Below are positions 19,369-42,767 of a stretch of 64,000 nt of DNA, one piece after another. The stretch spans positions 3,119,389-3,183,388 of the forward strand of contig JACYXH010000429.1 in the NCBI GenBank assembly GCA_026745465.1. Direction: 5' to 3'. The position numbers and the translations under genes are program-made. The notes under the pieces are model-generated. The model did no database searches and had not been told where the DNA came from. It worked only from the letters and a program-made list of their open reading frames with translations. Source of the stretch: Lota lota (taxonomy: Eukaryota > Chordata > Actinopteri > Gadiformes > Lotidae). How positions within the stretch are numbered: position 1 is the stretch's first letter; every line of letters starts with the position of its first letter.

Positions 19369-22300
19369 GACATACAGAAGGACAATGTGAAGGTCGGAAA
19401 ACAAAAAGCAGAAGAGTGACTGTGGAGACTGGAGAGCCAATTCACCCATAGCCTTCTGATAGTTTTTAAACTTTAAACAGAGCCTCGCCAGCTGTGTTTT
19501 TCTCGTCTCTCACTGTGTCTCCATGGACCTTTGCATAGCCTGTGCATACTACAATTGTGAGAAGACGTATTATGCCTCCTCCTTCCATGTAAGGCCAGAT
19601 CAAAATAACTCCATTCCAGAGAAACCTCTCAAGGTTGGAAAGAAAAAAACTGTGGATGTTTGTATTCAACAGCAACCCCTACAATGCTCTTCTTGAAATG
19701 ACTAGCCACCAACAAAAGGTGAAGGCAGGATGGTACAAGAGCGGTAGAGTGGTGGACATTACATAACATTTATTTAGCTGATGCTTTTGTCCAAAGCTCC
19801 TAACAATAAGTGAATTTAAAGTCCAAAAAGTGGAGATTCAAATTAATTTGTAATAATATAATAATGTATTCAGGTATGGGTAGTTATGATCCAGTGGTTT
19901 CATTTGACTCAAGTTCTGTGCTGAGATGGGAAAAGAGGCTGGAGCAGATGGACAGATTCAGTAGAGACTGGATTACATCTGGAAGCACAAAGACTGAGAG
20001 GACAAGAATACGATGTGCACAAAAACACACCAGCAACTGGAAAAACACAAGGGTTAAGGAATACACACAAGAATATAAGACGCATCTCAGTTAAAATCGG
20101 ACAGAATTATTCTTTACACAACACCATACCAGATGGTATTTTCCAATGCATCCATGGAGACAATGTGTTCCTCTGATCCCTGATAGACAGACTCAAACAT
20201 TGCAATACATGACAACAGCACACATTAATAATTAAAACCAACATAATTGGGATATTGAATTCGGATCTCAGTAAATAATAATGTTTTGATGTGATTCCTG
20301 TCAAAACTATTTACTTTGCTCGTAAAATGCTACTAAACTCAGACCAAAAGTTTCTTATGGACATATAATTCGTAACAGGGTTGCCCAAAGTGAGACAGAA
20401 TACTTGTTTTGAGCCAGGGTGTGATGTCTTCAAGAAATATCAGATCTGAGGCCTCCCTACTTTATTCATAGCCTGCTACAAGTCTCAAGAATTGCTATCA
20501 ATTAGTTATACATTCAGAAAAGTCATCCTTTACCAAGAAGTCTGACTTTCGATGAATACCATGTTTCATAAATAATCATTTACAATGTGTTTATTTGAGA
20601 GATATCCTTTTATTTACTCACAATCCAAATTTCACCCAATACTCCAGTAAGCTGCCAGATTGTAATTAAATACATTGGGTAGTAGAATATTGTTGTGAGC
20701 TGCATGGCAGGATATTAGTGCATTTGTTTATTTTTACATATTTCTGTCTAAATTCGACATCAATATTAGGATTAAAGAGATAAAAGTCAATACATAGATA
20801 CAAGGGAATTAAAGATCGATATTTTCCATTGCAGATGTTGGGCGTCAACTCTGATTCTTTTGGTACCAAAGTCTACCCAGTCACATTTTATTCATGATAA
20901 TTGGCTCCGATATAAAAAATAAAAAAAAAGGCTCCCTATTACATAATCTCTTGTGTGCCCAGGTAAACAGAAAAATTTCATAAACAATTGTATTTCTATG
21001 AAAAGCACATCTACATTTCCATGAAAATGTGATATCTACCCATTCAGCCACAATCATCAAGGGTGATTTTCCGTGTGCAGAAATAGACTATATAAACAAT
21101 ATGTCTCTAAACAGAGGACAATTGCAGCAGAGCCGCAGCAGTGCCTAAACCCTGAGGCCGACCTTCATCTGGGGAAATAAAGGCTGAACATTATGCCTGG
21201 ATGTGGCTGATCCATTTGGGATATGTTTAGACAGCACGTTTTTCTGCCCAGTCAGTCTCAGTAGATGTTAGGTTAGATTTATACACACACACCTTCTCTG
21301 GGATATCGTTGGATCACTTTCTTTCCTTATGACAACCATTTTCATCCCCCAAAAAAATCACATATATTCCCCCAGTGCTCGCCTTCAACTGTCCCCAAGT
21401 AAAATATTGAACAAACGATACAAATAAAGGGCAATATGAGGAGCTACTCATGGGTAACACATGCCCAGCTATTTCAAATAGTTGTCATATTTGCCAGTTT
21501 TTGCCATATCCACCCTTGCACAAGTGTTTGGGTTTATGTATACCATGTAATGGAGTGTGTTCAGAGTCAATGCTGGGTCATTGCCCTCCAATCTGCTCCT
21601 GGTGCGTCGTCAGCCTGACTGACGATGTGTTTGGGTTGCAAGTTCAACAGCTGGCGGCAGGGAGGGGGAAAATGTCAGCGGGTGTCGATCGGGAAGGGAG
21701 TGAAGGAACCAGGAGGTCTGGTGGAATCAGGAGCCCTCCTCACGGGAAGACGGGGAGGGGAGGGTAAACAGAGAACAGGAAAAACGCTGAACACATTAGG
21801 CTAAGCAGCTGCAGCGCAGAGTAACTTGCGTCCTCTAAAGGAAATAGGCATACACTTATATGCTATCCTAGGAAGGATGCATTAACAAGAACGCCCCATT
21901 AATGGCATAGTGAGGTTGAAGATCAGCAAAAGTCTTATCAGATTTGCTGGGTCATTAAATTGCTATCCACCCGCATTGGACACAAAACCCCCTGAATCAA
22001 TGAATCAATAGTACACAGTGCATTGAAGAATGCTGGGCTAATGTGCGTTGAATATGATACCGAACACTACCGGTAACAAATGTCAACAGCTACCCAACTA
22101 GCATGCTATGAAGCTTGCGGCAGAAAGACAAAGTAGCACTCTAAAGTGCATAATAGGATTAATGGAGATTTCAATACCCATGTATGGGCACTAACAATAA
22201 ATAGAGAGGCTGCTGCTGTAAATAAACACATGTCCAAGATATGTAGACACACGTTCACTGCATGCCCATACTATGCTCTATTGAACGTTTCCTGTGATGA

Positions 22301-23329
22301 AACGATGAAAAAATTAGTAGTTAGTAGGGGTTTGTTGACATTAATATAAAAATCCTATATGAGTGCATAGGTAACGTATTGATTGCTGCATTAAAACATC
22401 CCATTGCAACAACAACATGCATTATCTATCTATCCGTCTATACATCTATATATGATGCATAAACTGCATGTATGTGTGTATATACAATACAACACAACCC
22501 AACGACAGCCTAGAGCGAGAACAAAAACATATGAGAGGATCTAGGCTCCTTCCGAGCGGAGTAGAAATAAATCAAGATAACCAAGCAAAAGTTAAACAAA
22601 CTAAATGTGGCTTGACCTCAATCCAACATATTGACAGGGACTACACCCATTGCTGAAGCAGTGCCAGAGGTTTGTGTTCCATGGTGTATAGCAAGGCCCT
22701 GAGTCGTTGAAACCAGCCGCCCAGCATCGGGGTAATGATGGCTGGGGAGGTTTGTCATTAATCAAGTACCGGAGGCGGTGAAGGGAGTGGAGGGTGGCTG
22801 GGACTTATTCAAAGTCAAAAGGGAAGGTCACTGTCTACCTTGAGACACCGCAAAATGGACAAGGCAGCACTTTATTCATTGAGCAGGCAGACAGATCTAA
22901 TGACAAGCAGGTGGGTCCGTCTTCCTCTTTTTAATTGCGTTTGCATTAACATATGTAGTTACATTTAATGAATTGATATGCTCCCTATGGCAAGAGTGAT
23001 TAAAAGGAAGAAGTAGGAAGCAGATACGCAGATAGGTGTCTTGCTAAAGAAACTTTGAATCAACCACTGTAATTAAACACTGACGTTACAGATTGTTGTA
23101 AGCGCCCTTGTTAACACTATAAGAGCATGGCTTTGTTTTAACATTGAACGTGGACGCGTATCTGCTTGTGATATTTAGATATTGTTATGAATTATACTGC
23201 TATTGCTAATTAGGTTAATAATCAATGTGCCAAATGTAGTTTTTTTTCACATTTTAGAATAGTTCTAATGGTTGCAATAAATCCGGAGGTATGGTTCTGT
23301 TTGTAGCAAGTCTACTACAACACAAAACC
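19369..23329. other. Non-coding stretch, no gene seen
   Basis: Mostly AT-rich unique DNA. Contains one short dispersed-repeat fragment at 19757-19815 (listed). A slightly GC-richer patch lies at 21600-21770. No exon, RNA gene or complete transposon was recognised. Confidence 0.5.
19757..19815 (+). repeat. Fragment of a widespread teleost dispersed repeat
   Basis: The segment around ATTTATTTAGCTGATGCTTT and TGTCCAAAGC, then ACAATAAGTG, closely matches from memory a very common fish repeat motif (CATTTAGCAGACGCTTTTATCCAAAGC type). Only about 60 bp is present and I cannot assign it to a particular SINE or LINE family with certainty. Confidence 0.5.
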
Positions 23330-23734
23330 TTAAAAGGGGCATTGTGTAGGATTTAGCGGTGTGGTTGTATATTGCAACCAACTGAATTGCAATCTACAAC
23401 AATCACCCACCGGTGCCAGTGGATACTTCAAAAATTCAAGTGAATGTTCCTTTATAAATTGTATTGAGTTATTTAGACTGTAAAACTATAGGTCATGGCT
23501 TACAATTAAGATAGCGATTATGATAAAAATGAACAATAATAAGTGTCCTCTATAGAGCCGTTTGTCCATTGTGGTCTGCTGTAGCAACATAGCGAGCTCC
23601 GTGGAAGAGAACCTGCTCCCTATGTAGATATAAAGGGCTCATTCTGAGGCTTATGATACTTATGAATATTATATTCCATTTCTGTCAAGTCCGTTCCGTT
23701 AGATGCCACTAAATTCTAGACACTGCACATTTAA
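23330..23734. mobile_element. TTAA-flanked MITE, copy A
   Basis: The segment is bounded by TTAA at 23330-23333 and 23731-23734. Left end reads AAGGGGCATTGTGTAGGATTT; the right end inverted reads ATGTGCAGTGTCTAGAATTT, so the ends are imperfect inverted repeats. The interior (for example GAACCTGCTCCCTATGTAGA, AAAGGGCTCATTCTGAGG and ATGAATATTATATTCCATTT) matches from memory a non-autonomous repeat common in percomorph fishes. It has no coding frame. TTAA target use suggests piggyBac-type mobilisation, which is inference. A second, shorter copy lies at 46933. Confidence 0.75.

Positions 23735-27235
<3,501 letters not shown>

Positions 27236-27325
<90 letters not shown>
27236..27325. repeat. (AC)n microsatellite, about 90 bp
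   Basis: A pure AC tract lying 645 bp from the opposite-orientation TG tract at 26476. The two could in principle pair as an inverted repeat. Confidence 0.98.
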
Positions 27326-27327
<2 letters not shown>

Positions 27328-29910
27328 ATAATCTGGAGTTGGATTCGCAAAGAAATTGACAGATATTTGTTCTAGTTATTTTATATTCTGTCAAGTCTAC
27401 CCCAGATCAACAAACATCCAACAAAGCCATCTTTAGAGCCTTTGTGCCTGACTAACCCATCATCAAAGGTTTTTCCCATCACCGTATATTGCAATCTGAA
27501 GGCACACAAATCACTCCCATCACAAAAGGAGTATTGCCAATTATGGTGAGCATTTATATTCCACGTAATGTAGGATGTCACATTGCCGTGGCAACATGCA
27601 GTAGCAGTGAACAGCAAGCTTCACTGCAAAATTACTCTACATACAGGGAACATACAGCCAAGATGTGGCGAGAACCATCCCATGTGTATGTATGCGGTGT
27701 ACATAACAATGTACCACATTGACAAACTAAAGCTTTGAAAACCTACATCAGACTTAAAGGTTAGTCTGCCAGACTCAAAATGACAGAAGCCTAAAAATAA
27801 CAACAGCATGTGTCAGGACTAGTACTTTACTTTGACAAAAGTGCTAAAAGTAGTAACAGCCTGGATCATAACTAGTATTTTGCTATAAGTACACTTTAAG
27901 ATTCCAGACCCAACACTGTAGCTCAGTAGACAGCGTTTTATTTCAATTGTCTGTACAACTTTGTTTCGTTTTGTGAGCATTCAAATTTTAAATACATATA
28001 ACAATAAAGATATTTAATTTTGAAAAAAACTGAAACAAGCCATTTATTTACATTCTAATAAAGTCCTGATTAATTACATAGAGAAAAGTGTCAAACTGAA
28101 CTGGACACTTCATTGGACTACCAAACAGGAAAAACCACAGGACGAGGAAGAACCAGCTTTTTCCTGCACTGGTTGCAAAAAGTCACAAATTCGGCAAACC
28201 TGGTAAAAGTGACCCTAAAGATAAATGTATGCTTGTTAATATTAATCAGACTCAGCTTCTGTAACTAAATAAAGTTGAGCTAGTACCAAAAACTACAGCA
28301 ACCACCAATTACCTCATTCTATGTCAATACACTACATAAATACATATTTCATAGGCTTGTTTACTCTAAATATCAGTGACGTCCTCATTTAAATGGAACA
28401 GAATACTTTCAGCCTTTTTTGTCTGTAGAAGTGACAGATGACAATTTTGTGACAAACTAAAAATATGATTAGTATTTTCTTATGGAAGATGAGCCACATT
28501 ATTCATTGGGACCTGATTCACATACTGCATGGCAAAAGTACTGATAGTGAAATGAATATGGACAGTGTGGAAATAGAGAGAAAAAGCAAAAAAGGCTGAA
28601 AACCATGGATACAGAGAAGCCAGCACATGGTCCGCTAAATGTCTGATGTCGTACTGGCTTACAGATTTTCCCTGAGGGGATCAATACAGTGCTATCCAAT
28701 CTAATTTAAGACACTAGACAAGACCATTCGAAAGATTGAGGGTAGGTTGGACGAAATGCAACTGCGAAGAGCCATTACAAAGAATATGTCTGACTCAGAA
28801 ATTGGCGTCAGTGGGCTTAAGATGTATTTAATATGCATACCTACACCAAGTCCATACACTTCAGAACATCAATCAGACCATGTTGAAACACTTTCTCGTG
28901 GAGAGTCATATTCCCCTGTGTGATTATTAACACTTCTAAGAGAAGTGCCTTGTTGTTTGCATTGTTTATCCCAAGCATCTCTTTCACTTTCTCTCAAGCG
29001 GGTATTGGGTAAATGATGTCTCCAAAATGCTTCAGGCATCCCAATGTGCAATATCAATATCAGTGCTCTGGATACAAAATATGACCTTCAAATGAAGATG
29101 TTCTTCTTTGAAGCTATTTCAGGATGTAGTTATAATTTGGGGAAGGATCATTTCCAGATCGGAATGTCATTCTACATACCTTCAACCTACAAACGTTAGG
29201 AGTCCAAGATCTCAAATCGTATATTGAGGTTGGTTACATACAGTCTAAAACGGCCTTCATAAGAACGCAATATAAAGTGGGTTTGAATCACGAGTTAGCT
29301 AGGCTCTCTTGGACTCTGAGCTTGTGCTTTCTTCTTAGAACTATTCTGATTGGTTGTAGTGGGTTCATTTGTGGAGAGGTCAGAGGTCAGTGCAAACAAG
29401 CAATGGCCATCCATTTCATCCAATTATTTAACATTCCCTTGATACAGCTAGGACGTTTTTCCTAGATTTCTAGAGCATCTAATAGGATTCATATATTTTT
29501 TTAAATAATTTTTTTGCCTCTTCATAACGAAACAAGGCAGTACCAAGAATAATGAACTCTCAAAAATGTGTGCTATTTTGGTTACTGTTGGCAAGGGAGA
29601 AGGAGGCAGACAGAGGGCAGATTTTAGGAAAGAAAAGCGGTAATGTGGTGATTCAACATTAGTTGGATAGACAGTTACTTTAGCAGCAGCTGCAGCAAGG
29701 ATATTTACAGCTTTGTCTTACTGTTCCATGTTCCAAACTGGCTTTTATTTCATGGTAATTCTGGAAATTCTTTGATTATGCTTGCTGATTTTATTACATT
29801 TTTAGGAATTCAAGAATTAGCATCATCTCTAGCCTTTGGCGGACCTAAAAATCTTGGCTTACAGTTTGAAGTAAATACAGTTATACAGAGTACTGAACAA
29901 AACAGCTAAT
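27326..29910. other. Non-coding stretch, no gene seen
   Basis: AT-rich unique DNA with only short open frames lacking recognisable domains. No transposon ends, exons or RNA genes were seen. Confidence 0.55.
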
Positions 29911-29918
29911 GTTCCTAT

Positions 29919-30836
29919 TAGGGATGCTAATTCGGACACTTCTTCCTGACAGATAATCGGCATTGAGGGTTACCCAAAAAGAAATACATGTGCTATAAAA
30001 AATGGACGAAGGTCTGTGACCCATAAAGAAATTACCAATGTTTATTTACTACTGGAAAAGAGTGCTGGTCACGAATGCATTCCCTCACATTTCAAGCTTC
30101 CGATGATCGATTAGTTTCCGAAGATATATCCAAATAGTTATATATATCCAAAGACCTAAACCTGGGCCACTGGCTATGTGAAGCCTGTGTGAGCATGCGC
30201 CCACAGCATTATTAAATAAAACAGATTATTACTAAGGCTTTTATTACAACTAACTAATGATTTCAGCTATGAAAGCACTTGGTTACAATTAGCATTTAGC
30301 ACACTAACAGGCTATCGGTTAGTTTATAGCGCTCCCAGGGACAACAAACCTTGACAGCTCCATTGGTCTTGTGTTTCTCAAAGTGGTACAATGTACTAGC
30401 GAGTGTGAGGTTAGCACTCGAGAAACAAAATCTCAGTTGAGAGAAAAAAAAGCCAAAGCTGCTACTTGCTAAAAGCTTGGATGTATACGGCTAAAAAACA
30501 TAACAACAGAACACCTTACGAGTACGACAACTTCGTCACTGACAACCTTGCTGATTAAAAGTCACGGCGATCTTAAAGAAAAGTTACGTGAACAAAATTA
30601 TGACAGTGTACTAAACAACAACCCAAGGTTTTAGAGTAATGTTATAATGTTCAATAGAATACCAATGAAGGATACTTTGATTATTTTAATATTTGGGGCC
30701 GGCCCTTCCTTTATTTTTACATGTACAATGGCAGCAAAGTACAACAGAACGTGATGATTGATTTTATAATGACGTTTCTTTTAACCGTTTAACTGATCGG
30801 TCAAAAATGGTTAACAGTTAATTGTTAACATCCCTG
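29919..30836. mobile_element. hAT-like non-autonomous element, 918 bp (tentative)
   Basis: The left end begins TAGGGATG and the right end inverted begins CAGGGATGTTAACAATTAAC, a terminus style common for hAT-type repeats in fishes. Flanking 8-bp strings GTTCCTAT (29911-29918) and GTGCCTAT (30837-30844) match at 7 of 8 positions, which fits the 8-bp target duplication of hAT elements. No transposase frame is recognisable inside. The TIRs are short and only partly matched, so it appears old, or its left end is eroded. Confidence 0.6.
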
Positions 30837-30844
30837 GTGCCTAT

Positions 30845-33800
30845 CCACTAACATGTAAGAGGAATTATTTGGCACAAAGTGTTTCATAAAAAGATTGCAC
30901 ATTTCGTCCAGTATCTTGCAGGAATGCTCCTGTATGATACCATTGACTCACTTGTATTTGATAGGTTCCACTTACTCATAGACCAATGTTGTAGGCTAGC
31001 AAGGTCAGCACCAATGGTTACATAAGAAATACGCCATCCTCTCACCATGTCTCTGTTAAGTGACTAATTTCTTACTTTCTGCCTCAATTACAGGAACCCA
31101 AGGTGATGCAATAAATCGTATAACTCCCCTTGTTTCTCATTGAGTGTTTCAGTGACCCAGTGTGACCCGTGGAGTCCTTAACTTCACTTGACCTCCCTGA
31201 AGTGCCACTGATTTTCACAATGGACTTTTATTTGGATATTTACTTTATTTATGCCGCAGATCTCACTGTGGCCATATTGGAATATATTTCCTTCTTGTCG
31301 TCTCCCTGGTCATTACAGAGAAATGCCTTTACTGTTAGTTGAATAAAAAGACAGGCAGAGAGAATTGAGTAAAGTGATTCATTTGATCATTTGCATGATA
31401 AAACAAATCTACTTTGATACATTTCTTACAAAAAGGTGGGAATGTGTTTGGAATCAATAAAAAAGGTAAATGAAAGGTTTAAAGTTGTGTCCTGATAAAT
31501 TGAAAGTTCACTTAAAATGTGTTCCAGATTTTAGGGCATTATAGTCCTTCTGGGAGTAATTGTTCTCCTAGAAGTCAAAGGTAAACCACTGCAATCCTAA
31601 ACTGTTCCCTGTATCTACCAGTACCCAACACCTCTTCAAAACATACGGATGAGGTTGGCATTTTATTTGGTAACTTCCTCTCAATTTGTGTCAAACAACT
31701 CCGAGGGTGGAGAGGGGTGACTTCATGGAGATATTCTTCTCCTCATGTGATGCAAGATCAATAAACAAAACTTTGTGGCACAAATTCAGCACAGCCCTCC
31801 TGAGCGGCTAGATAACCATCTGTTGGCTCCAGTGAAATTAGTTGTACGTTCCCAGCTGTTTGCACTTGCCATGTTCTCATCCAGGAAATTGGCATTAGGA
31901 GTTTATGGATTAAAACAAATGGTATCAACACATGGTGGGAACACATGCCTTAATGCTGATAGCAAGTCTTTAAAAGGTAAGTGCCCTCCCCTTGGTTGCA
32001 ATTGATGTTGTGATGAACTGCATTATAGTTGTTCACAAATTACACAATTAGTCAATACAAAGTTAATTGGAAAGTATGCAACCAAGATTGGGATATTTTC
32101 ACATTGCAATATTTCATAAGCTACGGAGTATCAGATACCAGATAATTAAAAGTGCTACATATCCTAATATTGTGTAGAGAATCAGAAGGTGTCATCAATA
32201 CACTTCAAAAAGTAAAGTTCGCCACAATGTGTCCAGTTGGACAGTACCTGGGATCTGTGTAGAAATACTGCTAACGATATTGTAGCATTAGGGGCTGACC
32301 TCGCTTTGACACTTAATATCCCAATAGTCAGTTCACATTTTGTACCCTTCAGCTGACAGCCGAGACCTACCTTGGGAAATTCAGATAATGTAGCTCTGTC
32401 CACCAAGGTGGCCTATACTATGCACACATAAATAATAACTGAACACCAAACCTTTATGATATGGAATATGTATATCAGAATCTGGCTATATTATTGTACA
32501 ATAAAGTTGATTTATAGAGCCTATTATAGATTGTTCAGTCATAACAAAGCGCATGAGGCATGTCAATAATCCTGATAATTTGGGAAACGATTAAAATACC
32601 CACTCATCCTTTTTATATTGTGGTTTGATATATTGCTAATTCAATCCTAAGCAAAAACAGACTTAAAATGGATATGCTATAGCAATTTTATGGTGGCTCC
32701 AACGAGAATGAAGGAGCCCTCTGAACTGTAATTTAAGATGCTCATTCTGGGCTACGTGATTCTGGAGGAGTTATGATTGCCAATGCAAATGAATGTAGCA
32801 CTGATTTATGGCAGGGCTCTGACATTGACATTCTTTGTGTCATTTTACAACTGTAATAAACCATCATCTCTATATGACATACCAATGTATGCTGTATGAT
32901 ACAAGGAATGCAATATGCTAACAGAAATATTGTGTGGATAGTGACTTAACTTAAATGCATCTAAATAAACATAAGTATGTTTTTGGAGTCCTCTAATCGA
33001 CATTCAGGATTTAAAATACATACAATGTATAAGTACAATGACAACGGTCAACCTAGAGAATGAAAAGTCACAGCAAAAAAGCATTTCAAAAGACCACACA
33101 CCAGCCCTGGGCAACATCCATGGTCCAAACCAGACCATTAAATAAACACAGTAGTCCAAGCTCATAGTATCTCTGAGGAACAGAGCTCACCATATAATCC
33201 TCATAACAGCAAGTCAGGGTGGGTCACTCACACAGATGACAAACCACTCCATTAGGACAAAGGGTCCCCTCATTACTCTCAGCCAGTGGATCCCTCCTCC
33301 ACATTCGTCGGCTGTCAGAAAAAATTCTCTCGAGTGTGATTCGGGAGGAGTTGCCATCTTCTCTCGCTGTTTGCCTGCATTGTTGTTGGTTAATGAGGGC
33401 CTGGTTAGGAGGCTGACACAGACAGCTTCTCACTTAACAAGCCTTTGTCAAAATCTTGCTCCAGGGGGAATTTGAACAGCAAGCTGTCAGAATGGATCTG
33501 CCATGGGCATACTTTACATCTCCAGACTGTTCTGTTTACCTGTAGGGTACATGTCCAACTGTTTAAGAACTGAGCCTTGCCACTTAAAGTCAATAAATAT
33601 TATTGGAATATATGAATGCCAAAACTATGTGCATGCGTTGCAAAAAAATATGTGTAAAGTATAGGCTTAATCATTCATGGCTGGGTGATTGACAGTCAAG
33701 CTGTATGCTATATGATTATGTTGGTCTCTCAAATGAGGCACACTTTGAATGCGCACGTTTGCACGTTCGGAACGAAATAACACATTTGGAGTACACTTTG

Positions 33801-36538
33801 TTAAATCTGGAAGAAGAAACAGTTCTGAGACAACGCTATAATTACTTGGGGAATGTATATACACATTTCTGCTTTTCCATTTATTGGATGAGAACGGGGA
33901 TTGTTTAAACAAACACTGATTAGAATACATTGAGGATGAGAAATCCTATCATCCTCATCAGTTTACACTGAGCAACATCATTGTCTTCGACTCGTTAGTA
34001 TACAATGCTGAGGTCTGCAGTGTTAGCTTTGTTTAGAGGAACACTTTTGGAGATATATTTCTCTCCCTTCCCAGCATGGCCGAGGACCTAGCGTAGTTTC
34101 CAATAAGAACACAGCAGGACAAGGACAATGTTGAGTAAACAAGTTGAATGCCTCACATTGCTGCAATGCTTTCAAGAAAGATGCGATGAAAGGAATCAAG
34201 CAAACAGCCAGACTTCACTGATGGAACATCCCCTGTTTAATTAACATAAGCACACAAACAGATGCATGGAGCATGCTGAAGGAGAGTTCTGGCCGATCTG
34301 AGCTTGTCTGTTGGCTCCTTGTTCCTTTCCTCCTACCTCACTCCTCGTACCATTCATCCATCTATCCATCTGTCTCTGTTGCACCATCAAGCCAAGCTGG
34401 GACCGTCTCATGCTGTTAACTAATGGACAGTGTGCTGGATAGGAGTGTAGGAGGAGGGTGAAGGAAGATCGGCAGAGGAGGAGGGAGGTTGACAGTGACT
34501 GTAGTACGTGAAGGTGTGTGGGCATAATAAACACTCAGTTGTATGATTTATGGGCCCCTCGATAGGTTATGCTGAGTCGTGCCATCACCTTGTACTTGCC
34601 TTTTTATCCCTATAGGGCAGAGTTGGGGTCTTCCGTTACAACTACATACCGTATGTTATGATGTGCCACAGGATAACCATCTCACAGAAACATATTGTAT
34701 CCATTACCACTCGGAACCCTTGTATTGCACCACCACAACAAGACACCAGTCTTTCACACTTGCTGCTATACTATTAGACGGCTACAGGGATACATTCCTT
34801 TCAGTGTCGACCATTCCACTGTTACTTAGCTTTAATCTCTCAAACCAGGAGAGGAAAACATGCATTTGATTGCAGCAGACATGATTGATCTGATGCGGTC
34901 ACCATCTCAGCAGAAAAACACTCAATTTTGAGTAGAAATACAGCTGTGCACACAGTGTGAGGCCCAGACAGCGCTTGAAGAAGGTGCCGGCCTGAGCAAA
35001 GCTGCAGTGTGCAATACCTGGAGCAAATACAAATTCTTCCTCGATACAATTGCAGCCCATGGCAGTACATGAGAACTGGCTAACACTCTGCAAAAACAAA
35101 GCACAGCTTCCAGGAGATCCTGAACTCACTAGAGGCCCAAATAGAAGGCTATCCGTTAATGTAGGAGTCTGTATCGGAAGCAAAAGGGTAAATTTGTATT
35201 TCTTTACCTAAATGCAACTCTTGTTTAGATTGGATGCTATGGTATGAAAAATGGAGGATAAGCCTATAGATTGACTTCAGCTACTTAACCCACCAACACT
35301 CCCTAAACACCAATCTTGTTTTTAGTCCATCCTCTCTGAAAGGATGAAAACAAATGTATACATTGTGAAGAGTAAACCGGACGTTAAAGACGCACATCCA
35401 ATACTTTTCAATTCCAGAAAGGCCTCAGAAAGTGAGGTAGAGAGACAGGCGAGTAAGGCGCAGATTGAAAAAAGATTTTCTGTAGTAAAAAAGAAAAGTA
35501 GATTCAGGCAACAACAAAACAAATCTGTATTGTGGTGCACTGTATTCTACCGATTCTCCCAAAACCATCAGTTTGACTCTTTAGTTCTAGTTCTTCTCTA
35601 CAATATAAATTACTTTTAATTTCGTCAAGGACAATAAAAATCAGGCTTTCTGAAAACATTTCAGATTCGCTGAGGTGAAGGTTCTGTGTTGATGGGCTAT
35701 TCTGATCTACAGCTACAGTTCCTCACCAGTCAACAGCCGCAGAACCGTCAAACATAATGCCAGCCAGTCAATAAATTATGATCCATAAAACTCTATACCC
35801 CGATAAAGTCTCGTGATTTGTGATTCCAATTACCTACCCATATGCAATGGGTGTGTTCAGTACCACCAACATTGAGAGTCAGCTGCTGTCAATATCTGTC
35901 CCCAAACTATCACCTTCCACATACTTTGACATTGCGAATCCCAGGACAAATCCCTTCCGTTTTATGATTCAAGTTTTCCTTGGGGGATCCCTATTTAGCA
36001 CTGTTAATCACAATTCACATATTATTTGAAAACCTTTGTCCAAAGGCACTGAACTCCAAGTTTCTGTGGACTCCCAAGCTTTAGGCTTTTCAGAGGAAGA
36101 TGTCATGAAATGGTTTGATGGAGCTAAAGAATACTGCCAAAGTGTTAGATGAGGAAGTATTATGGTGGTCCAACACAATAGAGAAAACTATGAGGTGATT
36201 GTAGATGGATGAGTTGCATTTGTGTGCAAATGAGATGATCTGAAGACAATATATTTCAACTATGATTGGGAATGTGTGTTATGTGCTACTTTTTTGATTA
36301 ACTTTATCTGACCAACAAAAGAAACTCAAATGCATATGCTGTGAATGTGAATTCCTATCCTGTACAGACTACTTCTACTTTGCCTCCTTACTTAATACTT
36401 AACAATTAAAAGTAATAATGGCCAACTTGATTAACCATGTTCTTAAAATAATATGAAAAGGTTCATTAAATAAATCTAGGTCTCCCCGCTATACAGACAT
36501 GAAAGTAGATCAAAAAGTGAGCAAACTGCATGTTGCAT
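30845..36538. other. Non-coding stretch, no gene seen
   Basis: Unique AT-rich DNA. Slightly GC-richer patches near 33200-33480 and 34900-35110 have overlapping open frames in several registers without recognisable protein character. No complete repeats were recognised. Confidence 0.5.

Positions 36539-36614
<76 letters not shown>
36539..36614. repeat. Compound (AC)n(AT)n(GT)n microsatellite
   Basis: AC units, then a long AT run, then interspersed TGTG and TATA units. The AC block and the later GTGT blocks are complementary around the AT core, so the whole tract could fold back on itself. Confidence 0.95.
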
Positions 36615-36706
36615 GGTTTATATTTTATGTGGTTTATATTGGTGATGCAAAAATTAAAGAAAATAGCCATGTTATTTCCTGATCCAATTCAAAAGTGAGT
36701 GACCCA

Positions 36707-36731
36707 GATGATGATGATGATGATGATGATG
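36707..36731. repeat. (GAT)n microsatellite
   Basis: About eight GAT trinucleotide repeats. Confidence 0.95.
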
Positions 36732-42711
<5,980 letters not shown>

Positions 42712-42767
42712 TTGTTCAGAGCCTAGGTTGTTAACCTACGTTTATGACAGCATTGTTTGCGTTGGTG
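42712..42767 (+). repeat. Unnamed dispersed repeat, copy 1
   Basis: About 56 bp beginning TTGTTCAGAGCCTAGGTTGT matches the inverse complement of 46831-46888 with roughly 90 percent identity by eye. The core contains two AACCTAGG-like strings in inverted arrangement around TTGTT. Outside this block the two loci do not obviously match. Confidence 0.75.

Noticed and set aside
34840-35183. Three overlapping minus-strand frames
   Set aside because: Several registers are open at once, which reflects base composition and not a real gene; no domain is recognisable.
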